Source: Chromatiaceae bacterium (GTDB lineage Bacteria; Pseudomonadota; Gammaproteobacteria; Chromatiales; Chromatiaceae). Taken from it: a stretch of 64,000 nucleotides of DNA. Made by a program: the position numbers and the translations under genes. The notes beneath the pieces are model-generated. The model worked only from the letters and a program-made list of their open reading frames with translations, ran no database searches and was not told the origin of the DNA. The stretch is taken from NCBI GenBank assembly GCA_007693535.1, contig REDK01000107.1:1-64000 (forward strand), written 5' to 3'. Within the stretch, counting starts at the first letter, position 1, and each line of letters opens with the position of its first letter. Shown in pieces: positions 52,095 to 60,993 of the stretch.

Positions 52095-52517
52095 ATGGAG
52101 CAAAATCCCTTGCCGGTCGAGATTGCCCTACATCAGCAATCGCGTATCCTAGAGATCGCCTATGACGACGGCGCCCGTTTCCACCTGCCCTGCGAATACC
52201 TGCGCGTCTATTCCCCGTCTGCAGAGGTCCGTGGCCATACCCCGGAGCAGGCGAAACTGCAGGTAGGCAAAGAACAGGTCAATATCAAAGACCTGCAGCA
52301 GATCGGGAACTATGCGGTGAAGATCGTCTTCGACGACGGCCACAAGTCCGGACTGTTCGACTGGCAATACCTCTACAAGCTCGGCCGCGCCTGGCAGCCG
52401 CTGTGGCTCGACTATCTCGATCGCCTGCACGCTGCCGGCCGTAAGCGCAATGGTCCTGACCCCTTCGATACCTTACAGGCGCGCGGTCAGCATCCCTCGC
52501 AACTGCCGGCCGCCTAA
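52095..52517 (+). CDS. DUF971 (GBBH-like N-terminal domain) protein
   Basis: A 140-residue protein. The domain runs over about residues 8-105: IALHQQSRILEIAYDDGARFHLPCEYLRVYSPSAEV, then NYAVKIVFDDGHKSGLFDWQYLYKLG. It matches the N-terminal domain of gamma-butyrobetaine hydroxylases, which stands alone in many bacteria and is often near Fe-S or Mrp genes. The Cys and His residues may bind zinc. ATG 52095. Function unknown. Confidence 0.92.
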   Translation: MEQNPLPVEIALHQQSRILEIAYDDGARFHLPCEYLRVYSPSAEVRGHTPEQAKLQVGKEQVNIKDLQQIGNYAVKIVFDDGHKSGLFDWQYLYKLGRAWQPLWLDYLDRLHAAGRKRNGPDPFDTLQARGQHPSQLPAA

Positions 52518-52812
52518 ACTTGGCCGGTGGGTGGGCAGCCCGCAGCGAGAGAGGGCGGAAGCCAGTTCCGGGGCTGGGTTCCGGGTCTGGTCGACGTACA
52601 TCTGCTGGACGCTCGACCGACACCGCCGGCCGCCAGGTCGGAGGCTCACAAGAGCGACCGGCCTGCAGTCTGGACTTGGCCATGCCGCCATCGCCATCCT
52701 TGGCGGAGCGGTCGCTACCGGGGTTCGCTGTCAAGGCGATCACCGCAGCGGCGCCGGCATCAGCCCCAGCGTCGGCACCAGCGCTGAGCTGGCATTGACC
52801 CGACTTCGGTGC

Positions 52813-54033
52813 TCAACCACGCCGCCGCCCGGCCACGCGCAGGCGCAGCGCATTGAGACGAATGAAGCCGGTGGCATCACCCTGATCATAGGCCCCCGCA
52901 TCTTCCTCGAAGGTAGCAATGCTGGGATCGAACAGACTATCGTGCTCTGAGCGCCGGCCGACGAGCATCACATTGCCCTTGTACAGCTTCAGGCGTACCT
53001 CGCCATTGACGACCATCTGGGTCTGGTCGATCGCGGCCTGCAGCATCTGCCGCTCCGGGCTATACCAGTAGCCGTTATAGATCAGCGCCGCATAGCGGGG
53101 CATGAGTTCATCCTTGAGGTGCGCCGCCTCGCGGTCGAGGGTCAGGGATTCCATCGCCCGATGCGCCTTGAGCAGGATGGTCCCGCCCGGGGTCTCGTAG
53201 CAGCCGCGGGACTTCATGCCCACGTAGCGGTTCTCCACGATATCAGCACGCCCGATGCCATGTGCCCCACCAAGGCGATTGAGTTCAGCCAGCACTGCCG
53301 CCGGGCTCAGCTCCTCGCCATCGATTGCAGTGACATCGCCGCGGGTGAACCTAAGGGTGACCTCGATCGGCTGGTCCGGGGCCGCCTCCGGGGCGACGCT
53401 CCAGCGCCACATGGCGGCACCCGGTTCGACCCAGGGGTCCTCCAAGTCATAGCCCTCGTAACTGATATGCAGCAGGTTAGCGTCCATCGAATAGGGCGAC
53501 TTGGTGCCATCACGCTTCTGTTCGATGCTGATGCCATGCGCGGCAGCATAGGTCATCAGTTTCTCGCGCGAGAGCAGGTCCCATTCCCGCCACGGGGCAA
53601 TGATCCGGATCTCGGGATTCAGGGCATAGGCGGTCAGTTCAAAGCGGACTTGGTCGTTGCCCTTGCCGGTAGCGCCGTGGCTGATGGCATCAGCCCCGGT
53701 GGCAGCGGCAATCTCCACCAGGCGCTTGGCGATCAGCGGCCGCGCAATCGAGGTGCCAAGCAGATATTCGCCCTCGTAGAGGGCATTGGCGCGGAACATC
53801 GGATAGACGAAGTCGCGCACGAACTCCTCGCGCAGATCGTCGATATAGATCTCCCGGACTCCGGCTGCCTCAGCCTTGGCGCGGGCTGGCTCCACCTCTT
53901 CGCCCTGACCGATGTCGGCAGTGAAGGTGACCACCTCGCAGCTGTACTGTTCTTGCAGCCATTTGAGGATCACCGAGGTATCGAGTCCACCCGAGTAGGC
54001 CAGGACCACCTTGTTGACTGGGTTGCGTGCCAT
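52813..54033 (-). CDS. argG: ArgG, argininosuccinate synthase
   Basis: ArgG joins citrulline and aspartate in arginine biosynthesis, using ATP. The 406-residue protein shows the PP-loop [15 protein letters not shown] near residues 12-26, the second signature [14 protein letters not shown], and [22 protein letters not shown]. This is the type common outside the Enterobacteriaceae. ATG 54033 gives [15 protein letters not shown]. It is divergent from menE with about 100 bases between. Confidence 0.98.
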   Translation of the reverse strand: MARNPVNKVVLAYSGGLDTSVILKWLQEQYSCEVVTFTADIGQGEEVEPARAKAEAAGVREIYIDDLREEFVRDFVYPMFRANALYEGEYLLGTSIARPLIAKRLVEIAAATGADAISHGATGKGNDQVRFELTAYALNPEIRIIAPWREWDLLSREKLMTYAAAHGISIEQKRDGTKSPYSMDANLLHISYEGYDLEDPWVEPGAAMWRWSVAPEAAPDQPIEVTLRFTRGDVTAIDGEELSPAAVLAELNRLGGAHGIGRADIVENRYVGMKSRGCYETPGGTILLKAHRAMESLTLDREAAHLKDELMPRYAALIYNGYWYSPERQMLQAAIDQTQMVVNGEVRLKLYKGNVMLVGRRSEHDSLFDPSIATFEEDAGAYDQGDATGFIRLNALRLRVAGRRRG

Positions 54034-54140
54034 CTGAGGGCTCCATTGATCAGTTGGGCGGTGAGTATAAACTGCCACCCGCACACGCCGTTAAGGCAGG
54101 CAGCATCGGCAGCCGGCAAGCCGCGACCTTGAGCACATCC

Positions 54141-55610
54141 GTGTCAGCGCCCGCGACCATCATACCGGCCTGGCGCGAGGCCCCCTGGCATGCTGCCACC
54201 AGGGTGGTACTGGACGGTGCCGAGGGATGCTGGGACCATCCAGCACTGGCCGCCGCGGCAACCGCACTGGCCGGGCGGCTCGCCAACGAGGGTCTGCGGA
54301 TCAATCAGGTGGTGCTCGCCCCGGTTGCCCCGGCGCTGGGGCTGGTGTTGCTGCAATATGCCCTCGCACAGTTGGGTGCTGCCCTGTTACCGGTGCGCAC
54401 CGACCTGACGGGAGTGGAGCGCGCGGCGCTGGTGGCAACTACTGGTGCCGAATGGTACTGGGAACCGGGGTCGATACCAGCGGTGCCAATCCGGGACCAA
54501 TGCCCACCAGGCCGATTGCGCCCCACTGGGACGCCAACTGGGACGCCCACTGCAACACGGGTCCAGGGCAGCAACGACCTCGCGCTGCTGGTGCAAACCA
54601 GCGGAAGCAGCGGGACGCCCCGACTCGCGATGCTGACGCAACGGCAGGTGCTCGTCTCCTGCGACCTGATTAACGCCCGACTGGGACTTGGACCCGGCGA
54701 TGCCTGGCTCGCGGTCCTGCCCCGTCAGCACATCGGCGGCTTGGCGATCACCCATCGCTGTGCTCTGGCAGGGGCGACCCTCGTCCTGCAGGAACAGTTC
54801 GACGCGGCTCGGGTCGCCGCTGCCCTGACACGCCATCGCATCACCCATCTGTCCCTGATACCGGCACTACTGGACCGGCTGGTGGCCGCAGCGATCGCCG
54901 TACCGCCGGCCCTGCGCGTCGTCCTGCTGGGCGGTCAAGCCCTCAGCCCCACCCTCTCGCGCCGTGCTGCCGCAGCCGGCTGGCCGGTCTATCTGGGGTA
55001 CGGCATGACCGAGACCTGCTCCCAGGTTGCCGGTGCATGGCTGGACGCGAATGGCAGGCTGCCGGACCTCTTACCTCTGCCTGGCGTAGAACTGGCGGGC
55101 ACCACCGGCTGCGCCGAAACGCCGACAGGGCAAACGACAGGCCTGCGCATCCGCGGCCCGATGGTGATGGCCGGCTATGCCAATCGCATGCGCCAGGCTG
55201 GCGTAGGTCTGCTGCCAGGCGGCTGGCTACAAACCTCGGACCTCGCCTGCCTGACGACAGGTGGACGGATGCGGGTGCTCGGACGCGCGGACGGCGTGCT
55301 GATCAGCGGCGGCGTGAAGATCGTGCCGGAGATACTGGAGACACAGCTAGCCATGGCCCCGAATATCGGCGAGGTCGCGCTCACGGCCATTCCCGACCCG
55401 GCCTGGGGACATCGCTTGGTGCTTCTTTACACCGGACCAATCAGCCCAGCAGACCTGACTGATTGGTGTCGAACCCATCTGACCAGCGGCGAACGACCGC
55501 GTCTATTGCTAACCTGCCCAACGCTGCCACTCCTGGCCTCCGGCAAACCCGACCGACGCGCAATCGCGACACTGGCAAGCAAATTGGCATCCCCGTCAGC
55601 AGTGCGCTAG
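54141..55610 (+). CDS. menE: MenE-like o-succinylbenzoate-CoA ligase
   Basis: An acyl-CoA synthetase of the ANL superfamily. The 489-residue protein is short, as for MenE. It has the P-loop VQTSGSSGTPRLAMLTQ, the AMP motif YLGYGMTETCSQVAG, and the core GVLISGGVKIVPEILE with the A8 hinge, ending with SGKPDRRAI. It would activate o-succinylbenzoate in menaquinone synthesis. No other men gene is in the window, so another acid cannot be excluded. GTG 54141 has a weak TGAG upstream; TTG 54129 is possible. Confidence 0.85.
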   Translation: MSAPATIIPAWREAPWHAATRVVLDGAEGCWDHPALAAAATALAGRLANEGLRINQVVLAPVAPALGLVLLQYALAQLGAALLPVRTDLTGVERAALVATTGAEWYWEPGSIPAVPIRDQCPPGRLRPTGTPTGTPTATRVQGSNDLALLVQTSGSSGTPRLAMLTQRQVLVSCDLINARLGLGPGDAWLAVLPRQHIGGLAITHRCALAGATLVLQEQFDAARVAAALTRHRITHLSLIPALLDRLVAAAIAVPPALRVVLLGGQALSPTLSRRAAAAGWPVYLGYGMTETCSQVAGAWLDANGRLPDLLPLPGVELAGTTGCAETPTGQTTGLRIRGPMVMAGYANRMRQAGVGLLPGGWLQTSDLACLTTGGRMRVLGRADGVLISGGVKIVPEILETQLAMAPNIGEVALTAIPDPAWGHRLVLLYTGPISPADLTDWCRTHLTSGERPRLLLTCPTLPLLASGKPDRRAIATLASKLASPSAVR

Positions 55611-55860
55611 GGAGAGGCTGGTTATCGGCCATCCTGGCCGCAAATCAGCACCGCACCCGCTGCTGCGGTCGCCAGGATTCTTCGTTTGCAATCGCTCCTA
55701 AGCAACCAAAACCGATCAAACAGTCTTTGCATCCCGCGCGGCGGGAAACCCTGAATACTGCTGCATTTCCTTCATGCCGAAGCGTCAGGAGATGGCCAGG
55801 AGGCTGTCCGGGTTTAGCCAGGAGGAGTCCGGGGCGACTCGCATCCCAGCGCAGCCGGGC

Positions 55861-56664
55861 TCACCAGAGCCCGTAATGATGGGCCCCTTCCATCACTCCG
55901 CTGGTGTAATAACCGCTGAGCCCCATGAAGCCTCCTTGGGCATGGTAGACCCGCAATCCCGGCTGACTCGCCATCGCCCGGCGGACCTGTGCCACCAACT
56001 GCTCGTCAGCGTTGCGCACGAGCACACCGGCAAAGCCAGCGGTTAGCGGAAAGACATCATTGCCGCTATCACCGCAAAACACCACCGACTGCTTCTCCAC
56101 CCCCAGCGCCTCGGCGACGAATTCCAATGCCGTCTGCTTGGTGGCACTGGCTGGCAGCAGATCCAGCAATCCATCGCCACTCTGGGAGTCGTAGCTATAG
56201 ACGATGACCTCGTCGAAGCGGCCCTTCGCGCGGGTTTCTACCAACTGCAGGATCTCGGCCTGGCTGGCGTGGTCGACAAAGTAGCTCTGCTTGAACTGGT
56301 TGAGGTGCTCCTGCCCCTGCTCCACCAGCCCCGGGATGTCGTCAACCGCTGCCTTGATTGCTTGCGCATCCCAGCGCGGGCTTGCCTCCTGCACATGGGT
56401 AACCCAGCCGTCATCGAAGGTCCAGTCGCCCTGGTCGTACCGCCGGATCGAGGTTCCTACATCGCCGATCAGTATATCTGGCGGCCGCACCCCGTATTCG
56501 GAGATTGCGGCCCGGGCGAGATCGAGGTTACGGCCCGTCACATAGACGACGGTCACACCGTGCTTGACGGTCAACTCATTGAACAGATCGATCGCCCCAG
56601 CGTCGGCCGGCCACCGGCCATTGGGCAATAGGGTTCGGTCCAGATCGGTTGCCAATACCTTCAT
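55861..56664 (-). CDS. HAD-IIB phosphatase, sucrose-/glucosylglycerol-phosphatase-like
   Basis: A 267-residue haloacid dehalogenase hydrolase. Motif I is LATDLDRTLLPNG (Asp7, Asp9); motif II YVTGRNL; a lysine in ATKQTALEFVAEALG; and motif IV FCGDSGNDVF. The cap resembles sucrose-phosphatase-type HAD proteins (SYFVDHASQAEIL). It lies downstream of, and in the same direction as, the GH13 phosphorylase with a 125-base gap, which suggests a role in osmolyte or disaccharide phosphate turnover. ATG 56664. Confidence 0.9.
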   Translation of the reverse strand: MKVLATDLDRTLLPNGRWPADAGAIDLFNELTVKHGVTVVYVTGRNLDLARAAISEYGVRPPDILIGDVGTSIRRYDQGDWTFDDGWVTHVQEASPRWDAQAIKAAVDDIPGLVEQGQEHLNQFKQSYFVDHASQAEILQLVETRAKGRFDEVIVYSYDSQSGDGLLDLLPASATKQTALEFVAEALGVEKQSVVFCGDSGNDVFPLTAGFAGVLVRNADEQLVAQVRRAMASQPGLRVYHAQGGFMGLSGYYTSGVMEGAHHYGLW

Positions 56665-56789
56665 CGTTTGCCTTCCACAGGCCATCAGCCTGTTGCAGAT
56701 GGATGATGCGCACACCGTGCAGACCACAGCCGCCGTAGCAACTGGGCAGGGTGCATGTGATCTTGACCGGCATCGCCCTTGCCTACAGT

Positions 56790-58547
56790 TCAGGCATAGG
56801 AGTACACCTCATGCCGACCGAGTCCATCCTCGTGCTCGATACGGAAGGTGTGGTCGCGCAGGTCCGCGATCAGGGTGGCGCTGTGGCCATGATGCCGCCA
56901 GGCCAACTGCAATTGATGCGCCTCGCCCTCATCACAGACCTCAAGCATCCCATCGAAGGCCGGTGAACTGTTGCGCAGCCGGAGCATCTCGAGTTGGTCA
57001 AGTACGACCGGTCGCTGCAATCCCGCTTCCACCGCCTCCAAGCTCAGGTTGGTGCGGTTGATCTCCTTATGGCCGGCAGCCCCGCCACGATCGGCCGCGG
57101 GGTAATCGTTGCAACCAGCAAACAGGTCCAGGTACCAGACCTGGGGGATGCCAGGCATGAATAACTGAATCGCCCGCGCCAGACGCAACTTGCGTTCGTC
57201 CTCGCCCAAAGCGCTGAAGAAGGTGGCATTCACCTGATAATAGGAGATCTTTTTGCCATCCGGACCGTACAGGCTCTTGACCCGCCCCCCGCGCTCGGTG
57301 ATACGGGCCATGATGTTGTCGATCTGTTCGTCGGTGAGCAGTCCAGCGCGCACGATCCCATCGATCTCCTTGCCTTTCAGGTCGAGCACTGGAATACCGT
57401 CATGACAGCCCAGCATATTGATAGTCTTCAACCCCTTGGAGGCAATCTCGGTGACCCATCCCAGCAGATGCTCCCGAGTCCCACGCTCAAGCGCATCGAT
57501 CACGAGCCCCGGGAAAAAGAAATCATAGATGGGATAGCCCTTCTCTGCCACTTCTTCGTGGAGTCCGGCCCCGTACTCGGAATGAATCTCGGGGAAGATG
57601 ATCAGGTCGTATTTGCGGGCAATCTCCTTCAGCCGCTCAAGATACTCCCAGGTTCCGGGCCGGTTGAAGAAATTGGGCTGCCCCGGCTCCTTGTGCAGAT
57701 AGGCAAAGGCATCCAGCCGCACAATCTTTGCCCCATGATCGCGCAACTTGCGCAGGGTCTCGTCGTAGAAGTCCCAGACCTTCTCTGAGCGCGCATTAAG
57801 ATCCATCTGCCCGAGGTATTCGCGTCGACTTTCCAGGATCGCCATGACCGGCTCCTGAAAACCCGACCAGGCTCCGAGGTCTATCTGGTCCAACGGCTGT
57901 CGCGCATGGATCGCTGCGTTCACCAGTTCGGCGATGGCTGCGGCCTCATCGGCAGTTATGCCAGGAATGGCAGCCAGGTCCTGCGAACTCAGTTCGCGAT
58001 GGAAGATATCCTGGTAGAAAGTATTCCAGTAGAGCCGGTCTGAGCCGTCGGGAAACCTGACCTTCATCACCGGAAGGCCTGGTTTGCGCATGAACAACTT
58101 CTGCAGATACTCGGGTTGTGGAATGACGCACCCATCTGGCCCCAAGGTGCCGTGGGAATGCCAGAACTCATTCCAGTCGACAAAGAAATCGCTGTATTCG
58201 GAATCCTGCCCGTGGACGAGAAGGTCCTGAAACTGCGGCGAGCGTACCGACAGGTGGTTCAAGATCAGATCGAGCTTGAACATGATGTTCAGGTTGCGCA
58301 GGTCTACTAGGTCCTGGGGGCTCACCAGGTCCTCGTTGAGATCATAGTTGATGACCGAAAAGCCGCGGTCGAGATCGCTATTGAAGAAGGTGGGCAGGAT
58401 ATAGAATAGCGAGAATGCACCATGGCACTCGGGACGTTTGAGCATGGCCACCGCATCGGACAGGCGTGAGCCGATACTGTCGGGATAAGCATTCAACATC
58501 ACGCCCTGGGGCAGGGACTGCTTGGTAAAGATGGATTCGGCATTCAT
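56790..58547 (-). CDS. GH13 sucrose-phosphorylase-type enzyme (GH13_18-like)
   Basis: A 585-residue alpha-glucoside phosphorylase with (beta/alpha)8 barrel. Motifs are DLILNHLS, IVRLDAFAYLHKEPG with the nucleophile Asp, LIIFPEIHSEYG with the acid/base Glu, and MLGCHDGIPVLD with the third Asp. GH13_18 members use sucrose, sucrose-6'-phosphate, glucosylglycerol or glucosylglycerate and phosphate; the acceptor here cannot be told. ATG 58547. The adjacent HAD phosphatase points to compatible-solute metabolism. Confidence 0.92.
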   Translation of the reverse strand: MNAESIFTKQSLPQGVMLNAYPDSIGSRLSDAVAMLKRPECHGAFSLFYILPTFFNSDLDRGFSVINYDLNEDLVSPQDLVDLRNLNIMFKLDLILNHLSVRSPQFQDLLVHGQDSEYSDFFVDWNEFWHSHGTLGPDGCVIPQPEYLQKLFMRKPGLPVMKVRFPDGSDRLYWNTFYQDIFHRELSSQDLAAIPGITADEAAAIAELVNAAIHARQPLDQIDLGAWSGFQEPVMAILESRREYLGQMDLNARSEKVWDFYDETLRKLRDHGAKIVRLDAFAYLHKEPGQPNFFNRPGTWEYLERLKEIARKYDLIIFPEIHSEYGAGLHEEVAEKGYPIYDFFFPGLVIDALERGTREHLLGWVTEIASKGLKTINMLGCHDGIPVLDLKGKEIDGIVRAGLLTDEQIDNIMARITERGGRVKSLYGPDGKKISYYQVNATFFSALGEDERKLRLARAIQLFMPGIPQVWYLDLFAGCNDYPAADRGGAAGHKEINRTNLSLEAVEAGLQRPVVLDQLEMLRLRNSSPAFDGMLEVCDEGEAHQLQLAWRHHGHSATLIADLRDHTFRIEHEDGLGRHEVYSYA

Positions 58548-59213
58548 AGCAAGCCCTCGGCTATGGCTGCTCCCGCAACCAGGCGGGGAGCCAAGCGTCG
58601 TGCCGGACAGCAGGGTCCGGGATGGATTGGTGAAGCGCGGAAATCCAACCGTGTAGGGGAGGACAGCAGGCTCATACACGGTCGCCACAGGCAGCAGCAG
58701 GGCCTGTGCAACCGCCAGCTTGGCGCAGCACAACAGACCCGGATAGAGGGTGCCGGTCGCGCAAACTGGCGAGGAGACGGAGGTCAGCGCGGATAAAGAA
58801 AGGAGGTTGCAGTTGGTCTTTAGCGTTGGGATGGTTGCTTGACGCCGGGAGCGCGCCATTCGTAGTCTCGCACATCTCGGGTTGATGTCAAGGCAGGAAC
58901 TAGCTACCCAACTCATCCCGATCAGTGGGGAATTCGGTCATCCACCAGGGCAGGGAGAAAACCCGGGTCATGGCTGCGGGCGCATCAGCGTTGTCAGGTA
59001 GCCAACACGCTCAGCGCAATGCGGGCATTGGTCGATAGCAGCAATTGGGGGCAAAGGGTAGGGCGGAGCCGGATTGCCGTGTCTAGATTGCATCGCAACG
59101 GGCTGGAGACGGACTGCTTCACACGGGTCCGCCAGCGTGCACCTGTACGCAATCCACCCTGACCGGATTACAATGGCAAGCAGGCAAACAGGCGACGGCG
59201 ACTATGCAGCCGC
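58548..59213. other. 666-base intergenic region upstream of the GH13 gene
   Basis: It is richer in AT than its surroundings. It holds the candidate promoter at 58862-58891 (minus strand), implying a 5' leader of about 300 bases for the GH13 mRNA. No credible gene is seen; open minus-strand frames lack binding sites and family motifs. Confidence 0.45.
58862..58891 (-). promoter_or_regulatory. candidate promoter of the GH13-HAD unit
   Basis: TTGACA (minus strand, 58891-58886) and GACTAC (58867-58862) are 18 bases apart. The -35 is perfect, the -10 poor. The -35 is part of the palindrome TTGATGTCAA, perhaps an operator half. Confidence 0.45.
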
Positions 59214-59801
59214 TCACTGATCCCCTGCACCGTAGAAGCCGATCTCGGCAACACAGATATCTGCCCGCATAGGCTGCCCGATCGCAACCACGCCGAGCCG
59301 GCGCAGGCGCGCAACGTCTAGGGCTGGCACAAGACGGTGGGGTACGAACTTGTCGAAAGGTAATCGCACCTCATGCCAACCGAGCCCGGCATTAAAGGTG
59401 GCGCGATAGGATTGCCACGGCAGCCGGGTCGCGCTGGTTTTCAGGTGAACATGATAGCGTTCGCCGTTTCCTTGCACCACGAGCCGAATGCCTTGGAATC
59501 GTCGACCGTCCAAGGTGCCGTCAGGGGCCAGATCGAGATTGATCTGCACGAAGCCGCCGTTGTTCTCCAGGCGCACGTCGCCGGACAGGCAGAGTGCATG
59601 CCGGCCGTCGATCTCGCGCCACTGCATCCTGGCAGTGGACACGCCGCCCATCACCTGGTCGGTGGCTAGACGCCAGGCAGTACCCAGACGCGACCGCCCA
59701 TCGCGGACAGTAAAGTCGTCGATCAGGCCGGTATCGGCGGCGCGCGTCGGTGTGATCATGGCCGTGATCATCAGCAGTAGAATGGGCATGGGTTTACGCA
59801 T
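59214..59801 (-). CDS. CIA30/NDUFAF1-like secreted protein
   Basis: A 195-residue protein with a signal peptide (MRKPMPILLLMITAMITPTRA). A CIA30-type jelly-roll follows: LIDDFTVRDGRSRLGTAWRLATDQVMGGVSTARMQW, then GGFVQINLDLAPDG and RFQGIRLVVQGNGERYHVHLKT. Mitochondrial CIA30 (NDUFAF1) is a complex I assembly factor; bacterial secreted relatives have unknown roles. ATG 59801. It stands alone. Confidence 0.9.
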   Translation of the reverse strand: MRKPMPILLLMITAMITPTRAADTGLIDDFTVRDGRSRLGTAWRLATDQVMGGVSTARMQWREIDGRHALCLSGDVRLENNGGFVQINLDLAPDGTLDGRRFQGIRLVVQGNGERYHVHLKTSATRLPWQSYRATFNAGLGWHEVRLPFDKFVPHRLVPALDVARLRRLGVVAIGQPMRADICVAEIGFYGAGDQ

Positions 59802-59837
59802 GCTGACAGTTTGGCCCAGTCCGGCCACCCGTTGCAA

Positions 59838-60384
59838 ACCATCGTGTGGGCGTCAATCTGGCAGGCACAGGCGAGAGCTTGGGAAAAGACCGCCGACCTC
59901 CTGCGGACGCCCCCCCGGACACGCCCTTGTGACGGTCGGCGATTTCTTCACTACCTCTGCGTCGATGGGCGGACAGTCCTGTGGTGCGGTCGGTCGGGTG
60001 CCCTTATGTCAACCCGGAGCCACGGCTGATCGGTTCCTCAGGTTCAATGGGGTATGGTCCGCTAGCATGGCGCGGACCATGTTCCGGCCAACCGGGCTGA
60101 TGCCGCGACCTCGGCGCCCGCTGCAACGGCCACCGATCGGGACACTGGATTACCCCCTGGTCAGCGCCTGACCAACACCGCCGCCCTGGAGTTCCGCCTC
60201 CCCCCGAGGTGGCCGGACACGCCGCCGTCCCGGCGCAGGTGGTTTCGCGAGTGACTGGGCACCCGGTCGACCTGTGGCGGGCGATTCACGGCATCATGGC
60301 AACCGGTTGGCAGCTCCGGCGCGGCGCCGGCTAGGCGACCGAACTTTATGTGTGGATCTACGCAAGTGACTGGAGAATATAACG
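59838..60384. other. 547-base region before DUF302 with an inverted repeat and a remnant frame
   Basis: It contains the hairpin at 60054-60080. It also has a 41-codon frame from GTG 60209 to a TAG at 60334 (VSRVTGHPVDLWRAIHGIM...) that looks protein-like but has no binding site. No other gene is supported. Confidence 0.4.
60054..60080. repeat. 9-base perfect inverted repeat
   Basis: ATGGTCCGC (60054-60062) and GCGGACCAT (60072-60080) flank a 9-base loop. No T tract follows, so it is not a typical terminator; an operator or an RNA hairpin is possible. Confidence 0.7.
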
Positions 60385-60774
60385 ATGTACGGCTTTTCCA
60401 AGCGACTCGACGCCAACTTCGATGAGGCCATCGAGCAGGTCACCGCGGCCTTGAAGAGCGAGGGCTTCGGCGTCTTGAGCGACATTGACGTCAGTGCCAC
60501 CTTCAAGGCCAAGCTCGGCGTCGAGCACCCCCCCTATCGGATCCTGGGCGCCTGCAATCCGCACTTGGCCCAGCAGGCCATCAGCGCCGAACCGGACATC
60601 GGCCTCTTGTTACCTTGTAACGTTGTTGTCCGCGAAGAAGAGGATGGCGCCATCTCGGTGCTGTTCATGGATCCGGGCGCGGTCCTGGGGCTGGTAGATA
60701 ATCCGCAGATCGGCGCGCTTGCAGGAGAGGTTCGCGCGCGTCTTGAACAGGTGGCCAACATGCTGGCCGGTTGA
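60385..60774 (+). CDS. DUF302 domain protein
   Basis: A 129-residue cytoplasmic protein that is essentially one DUF302 domain: [55 protein letters not shown], then [13 protein letters not shown]. The conserved Cys in GACNP and LPCN and the Glu in GVEHPPY are family features. The role is unknown; relatives often occur in sulfur oxidisers. ATG 60385 has TGGAGA eight bases upstream. Confidence 0.94.
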   Translation: MYGFSKRLDANFDEAIEQVTAALKSEGFGVLSDIDVSATFKAKLGVEHPPYRILGACNPHLAQQAISAEPDIGLLLPCNVVVREEEDGAISVLFMDPGAVLGLVDNPQIGALAGEVRARLEQVANMLAG

Positions 60775-60993
60775 CCAACAGACATCCCGCCGGCCCGCGT
60801 CCCTGCTGGCGGCAGGGCCGAACCGCTTCCAAGCTAAAGCGGCTCAAACGGCCGCTGCCAGGAGCCGCGCGGACACGGCCCCGCGCACCCACCGCACGTC
60901 CAGGAGGAGGACCTCCCGTCGTCGACCTTGCGGTGCCATGCGCCAAGCGTGTCTAATCATGGGTCATCAACGCCCGGACCGAGACTCGTCGCC

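Noticed and set aside
58563-58900. N-terminal extension of the GH13 enzyme or a separate small gene on the minus strand
   Set aside because: The frame stays open to 58916, but residues before MNAESIF lack family similarity and the candidate promoter lies inside it.
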